DNA of 64,000 nt, taken from NCBI RefSeq assembly GCF_024347395.1, contig NZ_AP025472.1, positions 2,852,001 to 2,916,000 on the forward strand. The letters are read 5' to 3'. Shown here one piece after another: positions 16,341 through 25,593 of this stretch. This DNA comes from Vibrio cortegadensis (lineage in GTDB: Bacteria > Pseudomonadota > Gammaproteobacteria > Enterobacterales > Vibrionaceae). Every line of letters starts with the position of its first letter. The stretch's first letter is position 1. Both the position numbers and the translations under genes were made by a program. The notes beneath the pieces were generated by a model. That model did no database searches, had not been told where the DNA came from, and saw only the letters and a list, made by a program, of their open reading frames with translations.

Positions 16341-16832
16341 TTAATTATTTTTCATGCGCTTTTCCATTTTAGCTGAACACTCTTGCATTCTCTCTTGCTG
16401 AAGCTCCTGCACTTTTGCTTTTTGCTCAGCCGTTAATACGCTGAACATCTCATGCTTTTTCTTCATCATTTGTACACGACGCTCAGATTGTTGCTCAACC
16501 ATCTCTTTCGCAAGATCGTTAGCCGCCGCTTCATCAAAGTTATCCGCCAGCACAAGAGCTTGAACCTTCGCATGATGCGCTTGCATTTCAGCACGTTTCT
16601 CTGCGTACTTACCTTTCATTTCTTTACGCCCAGCTTCACGCATCTCTTTTAGTTGATCGCGCTGCTCATCCGTTAAATCCAATTGGCGCATCATGCCTTT
16701 ATCGAATCCACCACATTTACCGTCAGGACCTTTATGGTGACCTTTACCACCACCGAATGCGAATGCACTTGCGGTACCAAGAGTAAGTGGAAGAACAACA
16801 GCGGCTAAAATTATTTTCTTTGCATTTTTCAT
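16341..16832 (-). CDS. cpxP: Periplasmic Cpx regulator CpxP
   Basis: CpxP is a small periplasmic helical protein that restrains the CpxA sensor and helps deliver misfolded proteins for degradation. Starting at the ATG at 16832 (GAAGGT upstream), the 163-residue protein has a signal peptide ending in AFAF. Two LTxxQ-type motifs follow: LTDEQ (about 55) and LTAEQ (about 136). The rest is charged helix. It is divergent from cpxRA and shares the CpxR-box region, so it should be strongly Cpx-induced. Confidence 0.92.
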   Translation of the reverse strand: MKNAKKIILAAVVLPLTLGTASAFAFGGGKGHHKGPDGKCGGFDKGMMRQLDLTDEQRDQLKEMREAGRKEMKGKYAEKRAEMQAHHAKVQALVLADNFDEAAANDLAKEMVEQQSERRVQMMKKKHEMFSVLTAEQKAKVQELQQERMQECSAKMEKRMKNN

Positions 16833-16905
16833 AATAGATACCTTCATCAATGATTCGTTGGCGTGCTGTCTTCACAGCGGTTGAGTATAGAATAGAACCT
16901 TCGAT

Positions 16906-16941
16906 GTAAAGTGGCGTATAGAGAGCGTAAAGAATCGTAAA
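16906..16941. promoter_or_regulatory. CpxR boxes between cpxP and cpxRA
   Basis: GTAAA-GAATC-GTAAA (16927-16941) is a perfect match to the known CpxR box GTAAA-N5-GTAAA. GTAAA-GTGGC-GTATA (16906-16920) is a near match 21 bp away, two DNA turns. Both lie in the shared divergent promoter, so phosphorylated CpxR should control cpxP and its own operon. Confidence 0.85.
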
Positions 16942-17006
16942 GACTGTTAATCGGCTAAGGTTTAACAGTAATATAAATAGGTAATCACCTGGATAAAGGC
17001 AAAGCA

Positions 17007-17693
17007 ATGGCACATATTCTTCTCATCGACGACGATACTGAACTCACCAGTCTACTAAAAGACATTTTGAGCTTTGAAGGTTTTACGGTCTCAGAAGCAA
17101 ACGATGGTGAAGCAGGGCTTGACGCTATCACAGATGACATCGATTTAATTCTTCTTGATGTGATGATGCCAAAGCTTAATGGAATGGAGACTCTTAAGCG
17201 CCTGCGCACTCAGTGGGAAACTCCTGTACTCATGCTAACCGCTAAAGGGGAAGAGATCGACCGCGTGATAGGCTTAGAGCTTGGGGCGGATGATTACCTA
17301 CCAAAACCATTTAGTGACCGCGAATTACTGGCGCGTATTAAAGCTATTTTACGCCGCACACAAACAGCACCAAATACCAAAAACAGTGATGGTATTGAGT
17401 ATCAAGATATCCACGTTTACCCAGGAAAACAGGAAGCTTACTGTAAAGGTGAATTGATCGATTTAACCACCACCGAATTCTCATTATTGGCTCACTTCAT
17501 TCAAAACCCGGGAACGACGTTAACCAAAGAGGCCTTAAGCTTAGATGTGCTAGGCAAACGTCTGGCCGCTTTTGATCGCGCTATTGATATGCATGTCTCT
17601 AATTTGCGCAAGAAACTCCCAGAGCGAGCGGATGGAAAACCTCGAATCAAAACATTGCGTGGACGCGGCTACTTGTTGGTGGAGGAAGGGTAA
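17007..17693 (+). CDS. cpxR: Response regulator CpxR
   Basis: CpxR is the OmpR-type regulator of envelope stress. The 228 residues comprise a receiver domain (1-115; DDD near 9-11, phospho-acceptor in ILLDVMMP at about Asp51, Lys in YLPKPF) and a C-terminal winged helix (about 130-226) ending in LRGRGYLL. It overlaps cpxA by one base (TAATG), a translationally coupled pair. CpxR boxes lie upstream. Confidence 0.97.
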   Translation: MAHILLIDDDTELTSLLKDILSFEGFTVSEANDGEAGLDAITDDIDLILLDVMMPKLNGMETLKRLRTQWETPVLMLTAKGEEIDRVIGLELGADDYLPKPFSDRELLARIKAILRRTQTAPNTKNSDGIEYQDIHVYPGKQEAYCKGELIDLTTTEFSLLAHFIQNPGTTLTKEALSLDVLGKRLAAFDRAIDMHVSNLRKKLPERADGKPRIKTLRGRGYLLVEEG

Positions 17694-19066
17694 TGCGCGT
17701 ACCTAAAATTACCAGCTTATACGGGCGCATCTTTGCCATTTTCTGGCTCACGATGTTACTCGTTCTTCTGGCCGTGTTAACCCTGCCCCATTTAGATCCT
17801 CGTGTGGCTCGCGATGTTCCCCCTGATCATTTAAGTCGCTTATTCTCCATCCAAAAGAATACCGAGGCTCGCTTTCAAAATAACGATAATCTCACCTCTA
17901 TTATATACAGCTTAGAAAAGAGCGATCATCGTAGCGGTAAAGCACGCTTTTTCATCACCGATTTAGAAGGCAACATTCTCACGATCAGAAAGCATAAGGA
18001 TTTTAAATTCAAAGCGGTGCAGAACTTTATCTCCAGCATTGATGACAATAGCCAACCGAAACAGAAACTGTATGGCCGATATATGCTAGCAGGCCCAATT
18101 CCTATTACTTTAGCGAATCAAGAACTGCAGATGTTTGTCGGGGTCAAGTGGGATCGGCCTCCACCGTTTCTATTGCGACTGTTTGATAAACCCTTTCAAT
18201 TGTTGTTTGCCGTCATGATCGTCAGTACCCCACTCTTATTATGGTTAGCATGGGCATTAAGCCAGCCTGCTCGTAAATTAGAAAAAGCCGCCCAGCGAGT
18301 CGCCAAAGGTGAATTTGTGGCTGATCCTGAATTAGAAAAAGGGACGTCAGAATTTAGGCAAGCGGGCGCAAGCTTCAACCAGATGGTACTGGCGGTGAAT
18401 CAAATGATGTCTGGGCAACAACGACTTCTGTCTGATATCTCCCACGAATTGCGTTCCCCACTTACGCGTTTGAGAATGGCTAACGCATTGGCGACACGTA
18501 AACAGGGGGAAAGCTCGGAGCTAGAACGAATCGATACGGAAGCACAGCGACTTGAGCAGATGATAGGTGAGCTATTAGCGCTATCTCGAATGCAAGTCGA
18601 CAGCCACCTTGCTAGGGAGATCCAGCCACTTTCAAGCTTATGGGAAGCGATCCTTGTCGATGCTCAATTTGAAGCTGAACAGATGGATAAAACGTTAACT
18701 TACAGCGCCATTCCTGAAAGACACATCTCAGGTAGCCCTAAGCTATTAATGAGTGCGGTAGAGAACATTATCCGTAATGCCATTTGCTATGGGAAAACCA
18801 CGGTTAATGTGGCGATGAATGTCGATAAAGAGTGTTTGACCATATGTGTTGAAGATGATGGAAACGGTGTGCCCGAAGGTGAACTCAAAGAGATTTTCCG
18901 ACCGTTCTACCGCGTGTCAACCGCCAGAGATCGTCATTCAGGAGGAACCGGATTAGGTTTAGCAATTACTGAGAACGCGATCAGGCAACATAGTGGGACG
19001 ATTCAAGCGAGCAAAAGCGCTCTCGGTGGATTAAAAGTCCAAATTGAACTTCCACTGCAAGAATAA
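17693..19066 (+). CDS. cpxA: Sensor histidine kinase CpxA
   Basis: The 457-residue inner-membrane kinase senses envelope stress and phosphorylates or dephosphorylates CpxR. It has a first membrane helix (about 11-30), a periplasmic sensor (about 30-163), a second helix (about 168-188) and a HAMP domain. The HisKA motif is SDISHELRSPLTRLRMA (phospho-His near 249). The ATPase domain has NIIRNAICYG, DDGNGVP and GTGLGLAI. It starts on the last base of cpxR. Confidence 0.97.
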   Translation: MRVPKITSLYGRIFAIFWLTMLLVLLAVLTLPHLDPRVARDVPPDHLSRLFSIQKNTEARFQNNDNLTSIIYSLEKSDHRSGKARFFITDLEGNILTIRKHKDFKFKAVQNFISSIDDNSQPKQKLYGRYMLAGPIPITLANQELQMFVGVKWDRPPPFLLRLFDKPFQLLFAVMIVSTPLLLWLAWALSQPARKLEKAAQRVAKGEFVADPELEKGTSEFRQAGASFNQMVLAVNQMMSGQQRLLSDISHELRSPLTRLRMANALATRKQGESSELERIDTEAQRLEQMIGELLALSRMQVDSHLAREIQPLSSLWEAILVDAQFEAEQMDKTLTYSAIPERHISGSPKLLMSAVENIIRNAICYGKTTVNVAMNVDKECLTICVEDDGNGVPEGELKEIFRPFYRVSTARDRHSGGTGLGLAITENAIRQHSGTIQASKSALGGLKVQIELPLQE

Positions 19067-19133
19067 ATCGGCTGTATTTCCGACTATAGCCGTCTTATAC
19101 TCCTTGCCTATCTTATTTATATCGTGGACTCAT

Positions 19134-19613
19134 ATGTTTGATATCGCTCTTTACGAACCTGAAATCGCGCCAAATACTGGCAATATAATTCGTCTTTGTG
19201 CCAACTGCGGAGCAAACTTGCATTTAATCGAGCCGCTAGGATTTGATTTAGAAGAGAAGAAAGTTCGCCGTGCAGGGTTGGATTATCATGATCTCGCACG
19301 AGTAAAGCGTCATAAAAGCTTAGAAGCCTTTCTAGAGTATTTACAGAATGAGCGTGAAGGTGATTTCCGAATCTTTGCCTGTACAACGAAGACAACGGGT
19401 CATCACGTGGATGCCTCTTTCCAAGCGGGAGATGTGTTGATGTTTGGGCCAGAGACTCGCGGCCTACCTGCTGAATATATTGAAAGCTTACCAATGGAAC
19501 AGCGAATTCGTATTCCAATGATGCCAGATAGCCGCAGTTTAAACCTGTCTAACGCCGTGGCTATTATTGCGTTTGAAGCTTGGCGACAAATGGGCTTTAA
19601 CGGCGCGGTTTAA
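19134..19613 (+). CDS. trmL: tRNA (cytidine/uridine-2'-O)-methyltransferase TrmL
   Basis: TrmL methylates the wobble ribose (position 34) of leucine tRNAs. The 159-residue SPOUT protein starts at the ATG at 19134 (MFDIALYEPEIAPNTGNIIR; GTGGA upstream); a frame reading further upstream has no reason to be used. The knot motifs are MFGPETRGLP and RSLNLSNAVAI. It lies after cpxA in the conserved order. Confidence 0.96.
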   Translation: MFDIALYEPEIAPNTGNIIRLCANCGANLHLIEPLGFDLEEKKVRRAGLDYHDLARVKRHKSLEAFLEYLQNEREGDFRIFACTTKTTGHHVDASFQAGDVLMFGPETRGLPAEYIESLPMEQRIRIPMMPDSRSLNLSNAVAIIAFEAWRQMGFNGAV

Positions 19614-19708
19614 TCGAACCTAATTCATTCTCATGCAGATCGCGTCAAAGACGTCATCCATTTTTCGTGAATGATCAGACAAATCGCTGAAAGCAAAAAG
19701 CAAAAAGC

Positions 19709-19745
19709 AAAAAAGGATTGAGCATCACGCATCAATCCTTTTTTA
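19709..19745. terminator. Bidirectional terminator between trmL and fxsA
   Basis: AAGGATTGA and TCAATCCTT form a 9-bp perfect stem flanked by A and T runs, serving the convergent trmL and fxsA genes. Just to the left is a small run of AAAAAGC repeats. Confidence 0.88.
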
Positions 19746-19770
19746 TTATCGGTAATCTTAGTAGAGATGA

Positions 19771-20325
19771 CTATTTCAAGCGTTTGCCTTCATCGTCTTC
19801 TCTTTTTTCAAACTCACCTTCGAAGGTATTACCATCATCTCTTTGCTGTGAATTAAACGGGTCGCGATGAAAAGGGTCTTGCTCAAATGGGTTATGCCCA
19901 CTTTGATTTGCATTTCCTCCCATCGGGCCTGAGCCAAATGAACCGGCGTTAAATCCACCCGACATGTTATTCACCACCATTTTGCTCATTAGCTGTTTTG
20001 CAATCATAGCTCGTGGCGCAGGCAGTAATACCAACATACCAAATGCATCCGTCATAAAGCCTGGCGTTAAGAGCAACACACCTGCTACGGCAAGCATGAC
20101 ACCTTCAAGAATCTGTTGAGCTGGCATTTCACCTTGCTGCAAACGGCCTTGAACCGACATCAGGGTTTGAATACCTTGGCTACGAACCAGAGAAGCGCCC
20201 GCAAATGCAGTGATCAAAACCAAGGCGATAGTTGGCCATAAACCAAGGAAGCCACCCACTTGGATAAATAAGCCAATTTCAATGATTGGCACAAATATAA
20301 ATAGTAAAAGTAAAATCGGAAACAC
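19771..20325 (-). CDS. fxsA: Membrane protein FxsA
   Basis: FxsA is an inner-membrane protein first known for suppressing F-exclusion of phage T7; its normal role is unclear. The 184 residues have helices at about 2-22 and 27-45, plus one near 77-97 (GVMLAVAGVLLLTPGFMTDAFG, the family mark). The C-terminal tail is low-complexity and rich in G, N, Q, D and F, with repeated DPF units. It faces aspA, as in E. coli. Confidence 0.93.
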   Translation of the reverse strand: MFPILLLLFIFVPIIEIGLFIQVGGFLGLWPTIALVLITAFAGASLVRSQGIQTLMSVQGRLQQGEMPAQQILEGVMLAVAGVLLLTPGFMTDAFGMLVLLPAPRAMIAKQLMSKMVVNNMSGGFNAGSFGSGPMGGNANQSGHNPFEQDPFHRDPFNSQQRDDGNTFEGEFEKREDDEGKRLK

Positions 20326-20490
20326 AAGTCCTCCTTTGGTTTTCTTCAGTGTATGCCGAAACCCCTTACAAGCTCAAATTTATCCTGTAAAAAAGCTTAT
20401 CAAAACGAAGTCAACGAACTTTGCAAAAGAATGACAAAACAAAAGCAGAAAAGGTGATCTAGTTACTATTTTTATGCGCACAGTACAGTA

Positions 20491-20505
20491 TTATGTGCCA
20501 CATAA
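20491..20505. promoter_or_regulatory. Perfect palindrome upstream of aspA
   Basis: TTATGTG-C-CACATAA is a 15-bp palindrome 106 bp before the aspA start. It matches neither a full CRP nor an FNR site. It is a candidate operator for an unidentified regulator of aspA-dcu. Confidence 0.35.
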
Positions 20506-20611
20506 GTCAGGACGGATTTTACAGCCAAAAACTCTAGCGAATGGATTCTTTACGCACAGAATTGGCTAATAAACTACTATATTGTCAGAATAAATCTCTA
20601 AGGATCCTGTT

Positions 20612-22063
20612 ATGGCTACCCTATCTGAAAAAAATTGCACTGCAAATCAAGCAACTCGTCTAGAAGAAGACCTTCTTGGTCAACGTCATGTTCCTGCTGA
20701 TGCTTACTACGGCATCCATACTCTACGTGCAGTGGAAAACTTCAATATCTCTAATGTGACTATTTCAGATGTACCTGAATTTGTTCGTGGCATGGTCATG
20801 ACAAAGAAAGCCGCTACATTAGCAAACAAAGAGTTAGGTGTTATCCCAAGTGACGTAGCAAAATTCATCATCCAAGCTTGTGACCTGATTCTTGAAACAG
20901 GCAAATGTATGGATCAATTCCCATCGGATGTTTTCCAAGGTGGTGCTGGTACTTCTGTAAACATGAATACCAACGAAGTTATCGCTAACGTTGCTCTAGA
21001 GCTTATGGGTAAAGAGAAAGGCGAATACGATTTCGTTAACCCTAACGATCATGTGAACAAGAGCCAATCGACTAACTGTGCTTACCCAACGGGCTTCCGT
21101 ATTGCGGTATACAACAGCGTAACTAAGCTAACTGAAGCGATTGGCTACCTAAAAGGTGCTTTCGAACTTAAGAGCCAAGAATTTGATACCATTCTAAAAA
21201 TGGGTCGTACACAGCTGCAAGACGCCGTTCCAATGACAGTTGGCCAAGAGTTCCATGCTTGGGCTGTCACGTTAAATGAAGAAATTAAAAACCTAGATTA
21301 CACATCTAAACTGATTCTAGAAGTGAACTTAGGTGCGACAGCGATTGGTACTGGTCTTAACGCCGCTCCTGGTTACCAAGAGTTAGCAGTAAAACACTTA
21401 GCAGCAGTGACTGGTCTTGAGTGCGTACCAGCAGAAGACTTGATCGAAGCAACGTCTGACTGTGGTGCTTACGTGATGATCCACGGTGCACTAAAACGCC
21501 TAGCCGTTAAACTGTCTAAAATCTGTAACGACTTACGTCTTCTTTCTTCTGGCCCTCGCGCTGGTCTGAATGAACTGAACCTTCCTGAACTTCAAGCGGG
21601 CTCTTCTATCATGCCTGCAAAAGTTAACCCTGTAGTACCTGAAGTAGTAAACCAAGTTTGCTTTAAAGTTCTAGGTAATGACAACACGGTTTCTTTTGCT
21701 GCTGAAGGCGGTCAACTTCAATTGAACGTAATGGAGCCAGTTATCGCGCAAAGCATGTTTGAATCTTTAGACATTCTAACTAACGCTTGTGTGAACCTAC
21801 GTGACAAGTGTGTAGACGGCATTACGGTAAACAAAGAAATTTGTGAAGCGCACGTGTTCAACTCTATCGGTATCGTGACTTACCTAAACCCATACATTGG
21901 CCACCATGAAGGTGACATTGTTGGTAAGATTTGTGCTGAAACCGGTAAGAGCGTTCGTGATGTTGTTCTAGAGCGTGGCTTACTGACTGAAGAAGAGTTA
22001 GATGACATCTTCTCTGTCGAGAACCTTATGCGTCCGCAGTACAAAGGCAAACGCTACGAATAA
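20612..22063 (+). CDS. aspA: Aspartate ammonia-lyase
   Basis: AspA converts L-aspartate to fumarate and ammonia, feeding fumarate respiration. The 483-residue protein belongs to the fumarase/aspartase superfamily. Seen are TSTN-type VNMNTNEVIAN, the NDHVNKSQSTN region, TQLQDAVPMTVGQE with the conserved T and H region, and the signature loop GSSIMPAKVNPVVPE. It is followed by a terminator-like hairpin and then the Dcu carrier gene that supplies its substrate. Confidence 0.98.
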   Translation: MATLSEKNCTANQATRLEEDLLGQRHVPADAYYGIHTLRAVENFNISNVTISDVPEFVRGMVMTKKAATLANKELGVIPSDVAKFIIQACDLILETGKCMDQFPSDVFQGGAGTSVNMNTNEVIANVALELMGKEKGEYDFVNPNDHVNKSQSTNCAYPTGFRIAVYNSVTKLTEAIGYLKGAFELKSQEFDTILKMGRTQLQDAVPMTVGQEFHAWAVTLNEEIKNLDYTSKLILEVNLGATAIGTGLNAAPGYQELAVKHLAAVTGLECVPAEDLIEATSDCGAYVMIHGALKRLAVKLSKICNDLRLLSSGPRAGLNELNLPELQAGSSIMPAKVNPVVPEVVNQVCFKVLGNDNTVSFAAEGGQLQLNVMEPVIAQSMFESLDILTNACVNLRDKCVDGITVNKEICEAHVFNSIGIVTYLNPYIGHHEGDIVGKICAETGKSVRDVVLERGLLTEEELDDIFSVENLMRPQYKGKRYE

Positions 22064-22076
22064 TAGATTAAAGAAT

Positions 22077-22103
22077 AAAGGCTCTGGAGACAGAGCCTTT
22101 TTT
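22077..22103 (+). terminator. Terminator between aspA and the Dcu gene
   Basis: GGCTCTG-GAGA-CAGAGCC is followed by TTTTTT. It may reduce read-through from aspA into the carrier gene, only 85 bp downstream. Confidence 0.85.
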
Positions 22104-22148
22104 CGTTTCTGACCAAATTATCAATAACTATATATTTAGGAGTCACTC

Positions 22149-23462
22149 ATGTTTTTACTTGAGCTAATCGTCGTATTGGGATGTATCCTGATCGGTGCTC
22201 GTATCGGGGGGATCGGCCTCGGCGTTATGGGCGGTGTCGGTCTTGCGGTATTAAGTTTTATTTTCGGCATCCAACCAACAAGCCCACCAATTAACGTAAT
22301 GTTAATGATCATGGCGGTGGTTGCAGCGGCAGCAGCAATGCAAGCGTCTGGTGGTTTGGATTACATGATCAAGATTGCATCTGGCATTCTGCGTAAAAAC
22401 CCTCGTCACATCACTTTCATCGCACCTTTAGTGACTTACTTTTTCACAATGATGGCAGGTACTGGCCACGTTGCTTACTCTGTTCTACCTGTTATTGCAG
22501 AAGTGAGCCGTCGTAGTGGTATTCGCCCTGCACGCCCACTGGGTATGGCTGTTATCGCATCACAATTTGCGATTGTTGCAAGCCCAATTGCAGCCGCTGT
22601 TGTCGCTTTGGTTGCCTTCCTAGAACCACAAGGCATCACGCTAGGTAACGTGCTTTCTGTGACGATCCCAAGTACTTTCCTTGGCCTTGCTTGTGCTTGT
22701 GTCATTGTTAACAAGCTTGGTAAAGAGCTAAAAGACGATCCTGAATTCCAACGCCGCATGCAAGATCCTGAGTTCCGTAAAGAGATGGAACAAGAGGAAG
22801 CGGTTGAAGATATCATCATCACACCACAAGCGAAAAAATCAGTAGGCATGTTCCTATTTGGTGCGCTAACGGTAGTTATCATGGGTGCTTTCCCATCACT
22901 TCGCCCTCAATTTGATGGCTCTCCTATGGGTATGGCGCACACCATTGAAATCGTAATGCTAACGGTTGCTGCTCTTATCATCTTGATCTGTAAACCAGAC
23001 GGCAATGCGATTAGCCAAGGCTCCGTGTTCCATGCTGGTATGCGTGCGATTGTGGCTATCTTCGGTATTGCTTGGTTAGGCGATACTTTCATTGGCGGCC
23101 ATGCTGCAATGGTAAAAGAAGCAGTATCTGGTTTAGTTGAAGTGGCACCATGGACATTTGCATTCGCACTATTTGCTTTATCGGTAATGGTAAACAGCCA
23201 AGGTGCAACAACTGCGGTTCTTGTCCCTGTCGCGATAGCTCTAGGTCTTCCACCAACAATCATCATTGCAACCTTCGTTGCGGTTAACGGTTACTTCTTT
23301 ATTCCAAACTACGGTCCTATCATCGCATCGATTGACTTTGACCGAACTGGTACCACGAATATTGGTAAGTACATCTTCAACCACAGCTTTATGATCCCAG
23401 GCTTACTCAGCATGGTATTTAGCATCATATTTGGTCTGATCCTATCGAACATCATGATCTAA
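22149..23462 (+). CDS. dcuA: Anaerobic C4-dicarboxylate transporter of the Dcu family
   Basis: The 437-residue inner-membrane protein exchanges aspartate or fumarate for succinate. About ten membrane helices are visible, with a charged cytoplasmic loop (about 198-225, DPEFQRRMQDPEF). MMAGTGHVAYS is a family stretch. Its place after aspA matches dcuA of E. coli; DcuB cannot be fully excluded by eye. TAGGAGT precedes the ATG. A strong terminator follows. Confidence 0.92.
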   Translation: MFLLELIVVLGCILIGARIGGIGLGVMGGVGLAVLSFIFGIQPTSPPINVMLMIMAVVAAAAAMQASGGLDYMIKIASGILRKNPRHITFIAPLVTYFFTMMAGTGHVAYSVLPVIAEVSRRSGIRPARPLGMAVIASQFAIVASPIAAAVVALVAFLEPQGITLGNVLSVTIPSTFLGLACACVIVNKLGKELKDDPEFQRRMQDPEFRKEMEQEEAVEDIIITPQAKKSVGMFLFGALTVVIMGAFPSLRPQFDGSPMGMAHTIEIVMLTVAALIILICKPDGNAISQGSVFHAGMRAIVAIFGIAWLGDTFIGGHAAMVKEAVSGLVEVAPWTFAFALFALSVMVNSQGATTAVLVPVAIALGLPPTIIIATFVAVNGYFFIPNYGPIIASIDFDRTGTTNIGKYIFNHSFMIPGLLSMVFSIIFGLILSNIMI

Positions 23463-23484
23463 TCGACTAGATTTTGTATTGAAT

Positions 23485-23515
23485 AAAGAGGAGCGAATAT
23501 CGCTCCTCTTTTTAT
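23485..23515 (+). terminator. Terminator after the Dcu gene
   Basis: AAAGAGGAGCGA and TCGCTCCTCTTT form a 12-bp stem with a 3-nt loop, then TTTATTT. Confidence 0.92.
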
Positions 23516-23651
23516 TTCTCCTACGTAGTTCCACGCTTTTATTCAACGAATCATACGCTTAATTACCACCCACTTTTATTCAGCCATAATTTGCGTAACT
23601 TAGTGTAAATTCTTATATTTTTAGTTACTCAAAGCACAAAACAAATCTAGA

Positions 23652-23903
23652 TCACGCTTCAGATTTGACATGCATCAAACATTGTCGAAATAACACCAAA
23701 AACATAGCCAAATTTTCTTTTGCATAAAATTCCAGACATTTATGCACACCAGCCCCTAGAGACCCGAAAATAAAAGAACACGCCTCAACCAGCAGCATAG
23801 ATAACCACTTTAAGCACACTAATACCCTGATAATTCCAAGAACAGCTATTGAGTATAAAGTTAGCACAATAAAAGTGTGAACAACGCCTAGGATAGATTT
23901 CAC
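23652..23903 (-). CDS. Possible small membrane protein (uncertain)
   Basis: A GTG-initiated frame of 83 residues (MKSILGVVHTFIVLTLYSIA onward) has two likely membrane helices (about 4-29 and 33-52) and ordinary codon use. There is no ribosome site before the GTG. It lies divergent to arcD, and the FNR-like site overlaps its 3' end. It may be a real gene, a decayed one or chance. No family was recognised. Confidence 0.25.
   Translation of the reverse strand: MKSILGVVHTFIVLTLYSIAVLGIIRVLVCLKWLSMLLVEACSFIFGSLGAGVHKCLEFYAKENLAMFLVLFRQCLMHVKSEA
23665..23678. promoter_or_regulatory. FNR-like site
   Basis: TTGAC-ATGC-ATCAA differs from the FNR consensus TTGAT-N4-ATCAA at one base. It lies 454 bp before the arcD start. 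Anaerobic induction of the arginine deiminase genes by FNR-type regulators is known in other bacteria. The distance makes the link uncertain. Confidence 0.4.
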
Positions 23904-24131
23904 AATGGGATTTAAAATAGCCGCCAGATAAATGAAACTTTAAATTTAATATCGGATTTAATTTAATAATCACAAATATAAATTATTGGTTTAATGCATT
24001 ATTTAATTAACTAATCATTTCGCATTTTGATTAAAATTCTTTATTTACCCAATTTTGGATCAGCTATTTATTTTTGACTCGCGAATTCACACTGAACTGC
24101 CTTTAGAGCAATGACGTGAAAGGAGATTGCT

Positions 24132-25577
24132 ATGACTACCGAAACTGTTCAAAAGGAAGAAAAAGGCGGCTTTTTTGCTAACTTTAAATTCCCTTCTGCT
24201 TACACTATTTTATTCCTACTGATTGCAACTGTTGCACTTCTAACTTGGATCGTTCCAGCAGGTCAATACGACCGAGCTATGAACGAAGACCTAGGCCGTG
24301 AAGTGCCAATTACTGGTACCTATAAAGCGACTGACGGTAACCCGCAAGGCGTTGTTGATGTACTAATGGCTCCAATCGATGGTTTCTACGATCACAACAG
24401 CTATGAAGCGGCTGCGATTGATGTATCACTTTTCATTCTAGTTATCGGTGGCTTCCTTGGCCTAGTAACTAAAACAGGTGCTATCGATGCAGGTATCGAA
24501 CGTGTAACCGCTCGTCTTGAGGGGCGAGAAGAGTTAATGATTCCGATACTCATGGCGCTCTTTGCTGCTGGTGGTACGGTTTATGGTATGGCGGAAGAGT
24601 CTCTACCATTCTACACGCTACTTGTTCCAGTAATGATGGCCGCTCGCTTTGACCCATTAGTGGCAGCAGCAACGGTTCTACTAGGTGCTGGTATCGGTAC
24701 TCTAGGTTCAACGATTAACCCGTTCGCTACTGTTATCGCAGCAAACGCAGCAGGCATCCCGTTCACTGACGGTATCGTGCTACGTGTTCTTATGCTTGTT
24801 ATCGGTTGGGTTATCTGTGTTGGTTACGTTATGCGCTATGCAAAAATGGTGCGTGCAGACCAAACTAAATCAATCGTTTACGACAAATACGAAGAAAACA
24901 AAGCGCACTTCCTTGGAAACCAAACTGGTGAGCTTCTTGATTTCACAACCACTCGTAAAATCATTCTAACTATCTTCGCAGCTTCATTCGGTGTAATGAT
25001 TTACGGTGTATCGGTTGCTGGCTGGTGGATGGCAGAAATCTCTGCAATGTTCCTAGGTTCAACTATCCTTATCGGCCTTATCGCTCGCATGAGTGAAGAA
25101 GAGTTCACCACTAGCTTCATTGATGGTGCTCGTGACCTATTAGGTGTTGCGCTAATCATCGGTATCGCACGTGGTATCGTGGTAGTAATGGACCGCGGTA
25201 TGATCACTGATACTATCCTGTTCGCTGCAGAAAACGCAGTAACTGGCTTGTCATCTATCGTGTTCATCAACGTGATGTTCCTACTAGAAATTCTATTATC
25301 ATTCCTAGTTCCTTCATCTTCAGGTCTAGCGGTACTAACAATGCCTATCATGGCACCTCTAGCTGACTTTGCTGGCGTAGGACGTGAACTCGTTGTAACG
25401 GCTTACCAATCTGCATCTGGTCTAGTGAACTTAATGACACCAACGTCTGCAGTGGTTATGGGTGGTCTTGCTATCGCTCGTGTACCATACGTTCGCTGGG
25501 TTAAATGGGTCGCTCCGCTACTTGCAATCCTATTGGTTGTAATCATGGTTACGCTAAGTATCGGCGCTATCATGTAA
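24132..25577 (+). CDS. arcD: YfcC-family transporter, probable arginine/ornithine antiporter
   Basis: The 481-residue inner-membrane protein is of the YfcC/DcuC-like (C4-dicarboxylate carrier) superfamily. It has a cytoplasmic N-terminus of about 22 residues, about twelve helices, GGTVYGMAEESLPFY and VPSSSGLAVLTMPIMAPL. Members beside arginine deiminase genes serve as arginine:ornithine exchangers; the function here is inferred from the arcA, arcC and argF neighbours. AAAGGAG precedes the ATG. A terminator follows, and 1.1 kb of unusual DNA separates it from arcA. Confidence 0.82.
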   Translation: MTTETVQKEEKGGFFANFKFPSAYTILFLLIATVALLTWIVPAGQYDRAMNEDLGREVPITGTYKATDGNPQGVVDVLMAPIDGFYDHNSYEAAAIDVSLFILVIGGFLGLVTKTGAIDAGIERVTARLEGREELMIPILMALFAAGGTVYGMAEESLPFYTLLVPVMMAARFDPLVAAATVLLGAGIGTLGSTINPFATVIAANAAGIPFTDGIVLRVLMLVIGWVICVGYVMRYAKMVRADQTKSIVYDKYEENKAHFLGNQTGELLDFTTTRKIILTIFAASFGVMIYGVSVAGWWMAEISAMFLGSTILIGLIARMSEEEFTTSFIDGARDLLGVALIIGIARGIVVVMDRGMITDTILFAAENAVTGLSSIVFINVMFLLEILLSFLVPSSSGLAVLTMPIMAPLADFAGVGRELVVTAYQSASGLVNLMTPTSAVVMGGLAIARVPYVRWVKWVAPLLAILLVVIMVTLSIGAIM

Positions 25578-25593
25578 TCACAGTCTTGACTGT

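Larger units (their letters stand above)
23516..24131. other. Gene-poor AT-rich region upstream of the arginine transporter gene
   Basis: About 615 bp without a plus-strand ORF of note. It contains an FNR-like site (23665-23678) and a questionable minus-strand membrane ORF. The arcD promoter should lie here; if the FNR-like site acts on arcD, the leader is about 400 nt long. Confidence 0.5.

Noticed and set aside
19117..19518. 133-codon minus-strand frame across trmL
   Set aside because: Antisense to trmL, whose motifs are complete; no ribosome site.
23785..23973. 62-codon minus-strand frame overlapping the doubtful 83-codon frame
   Set aside because: Low-complexity start in AT-rich DNA, no ribosome site, and it shares DNA with a better frame.
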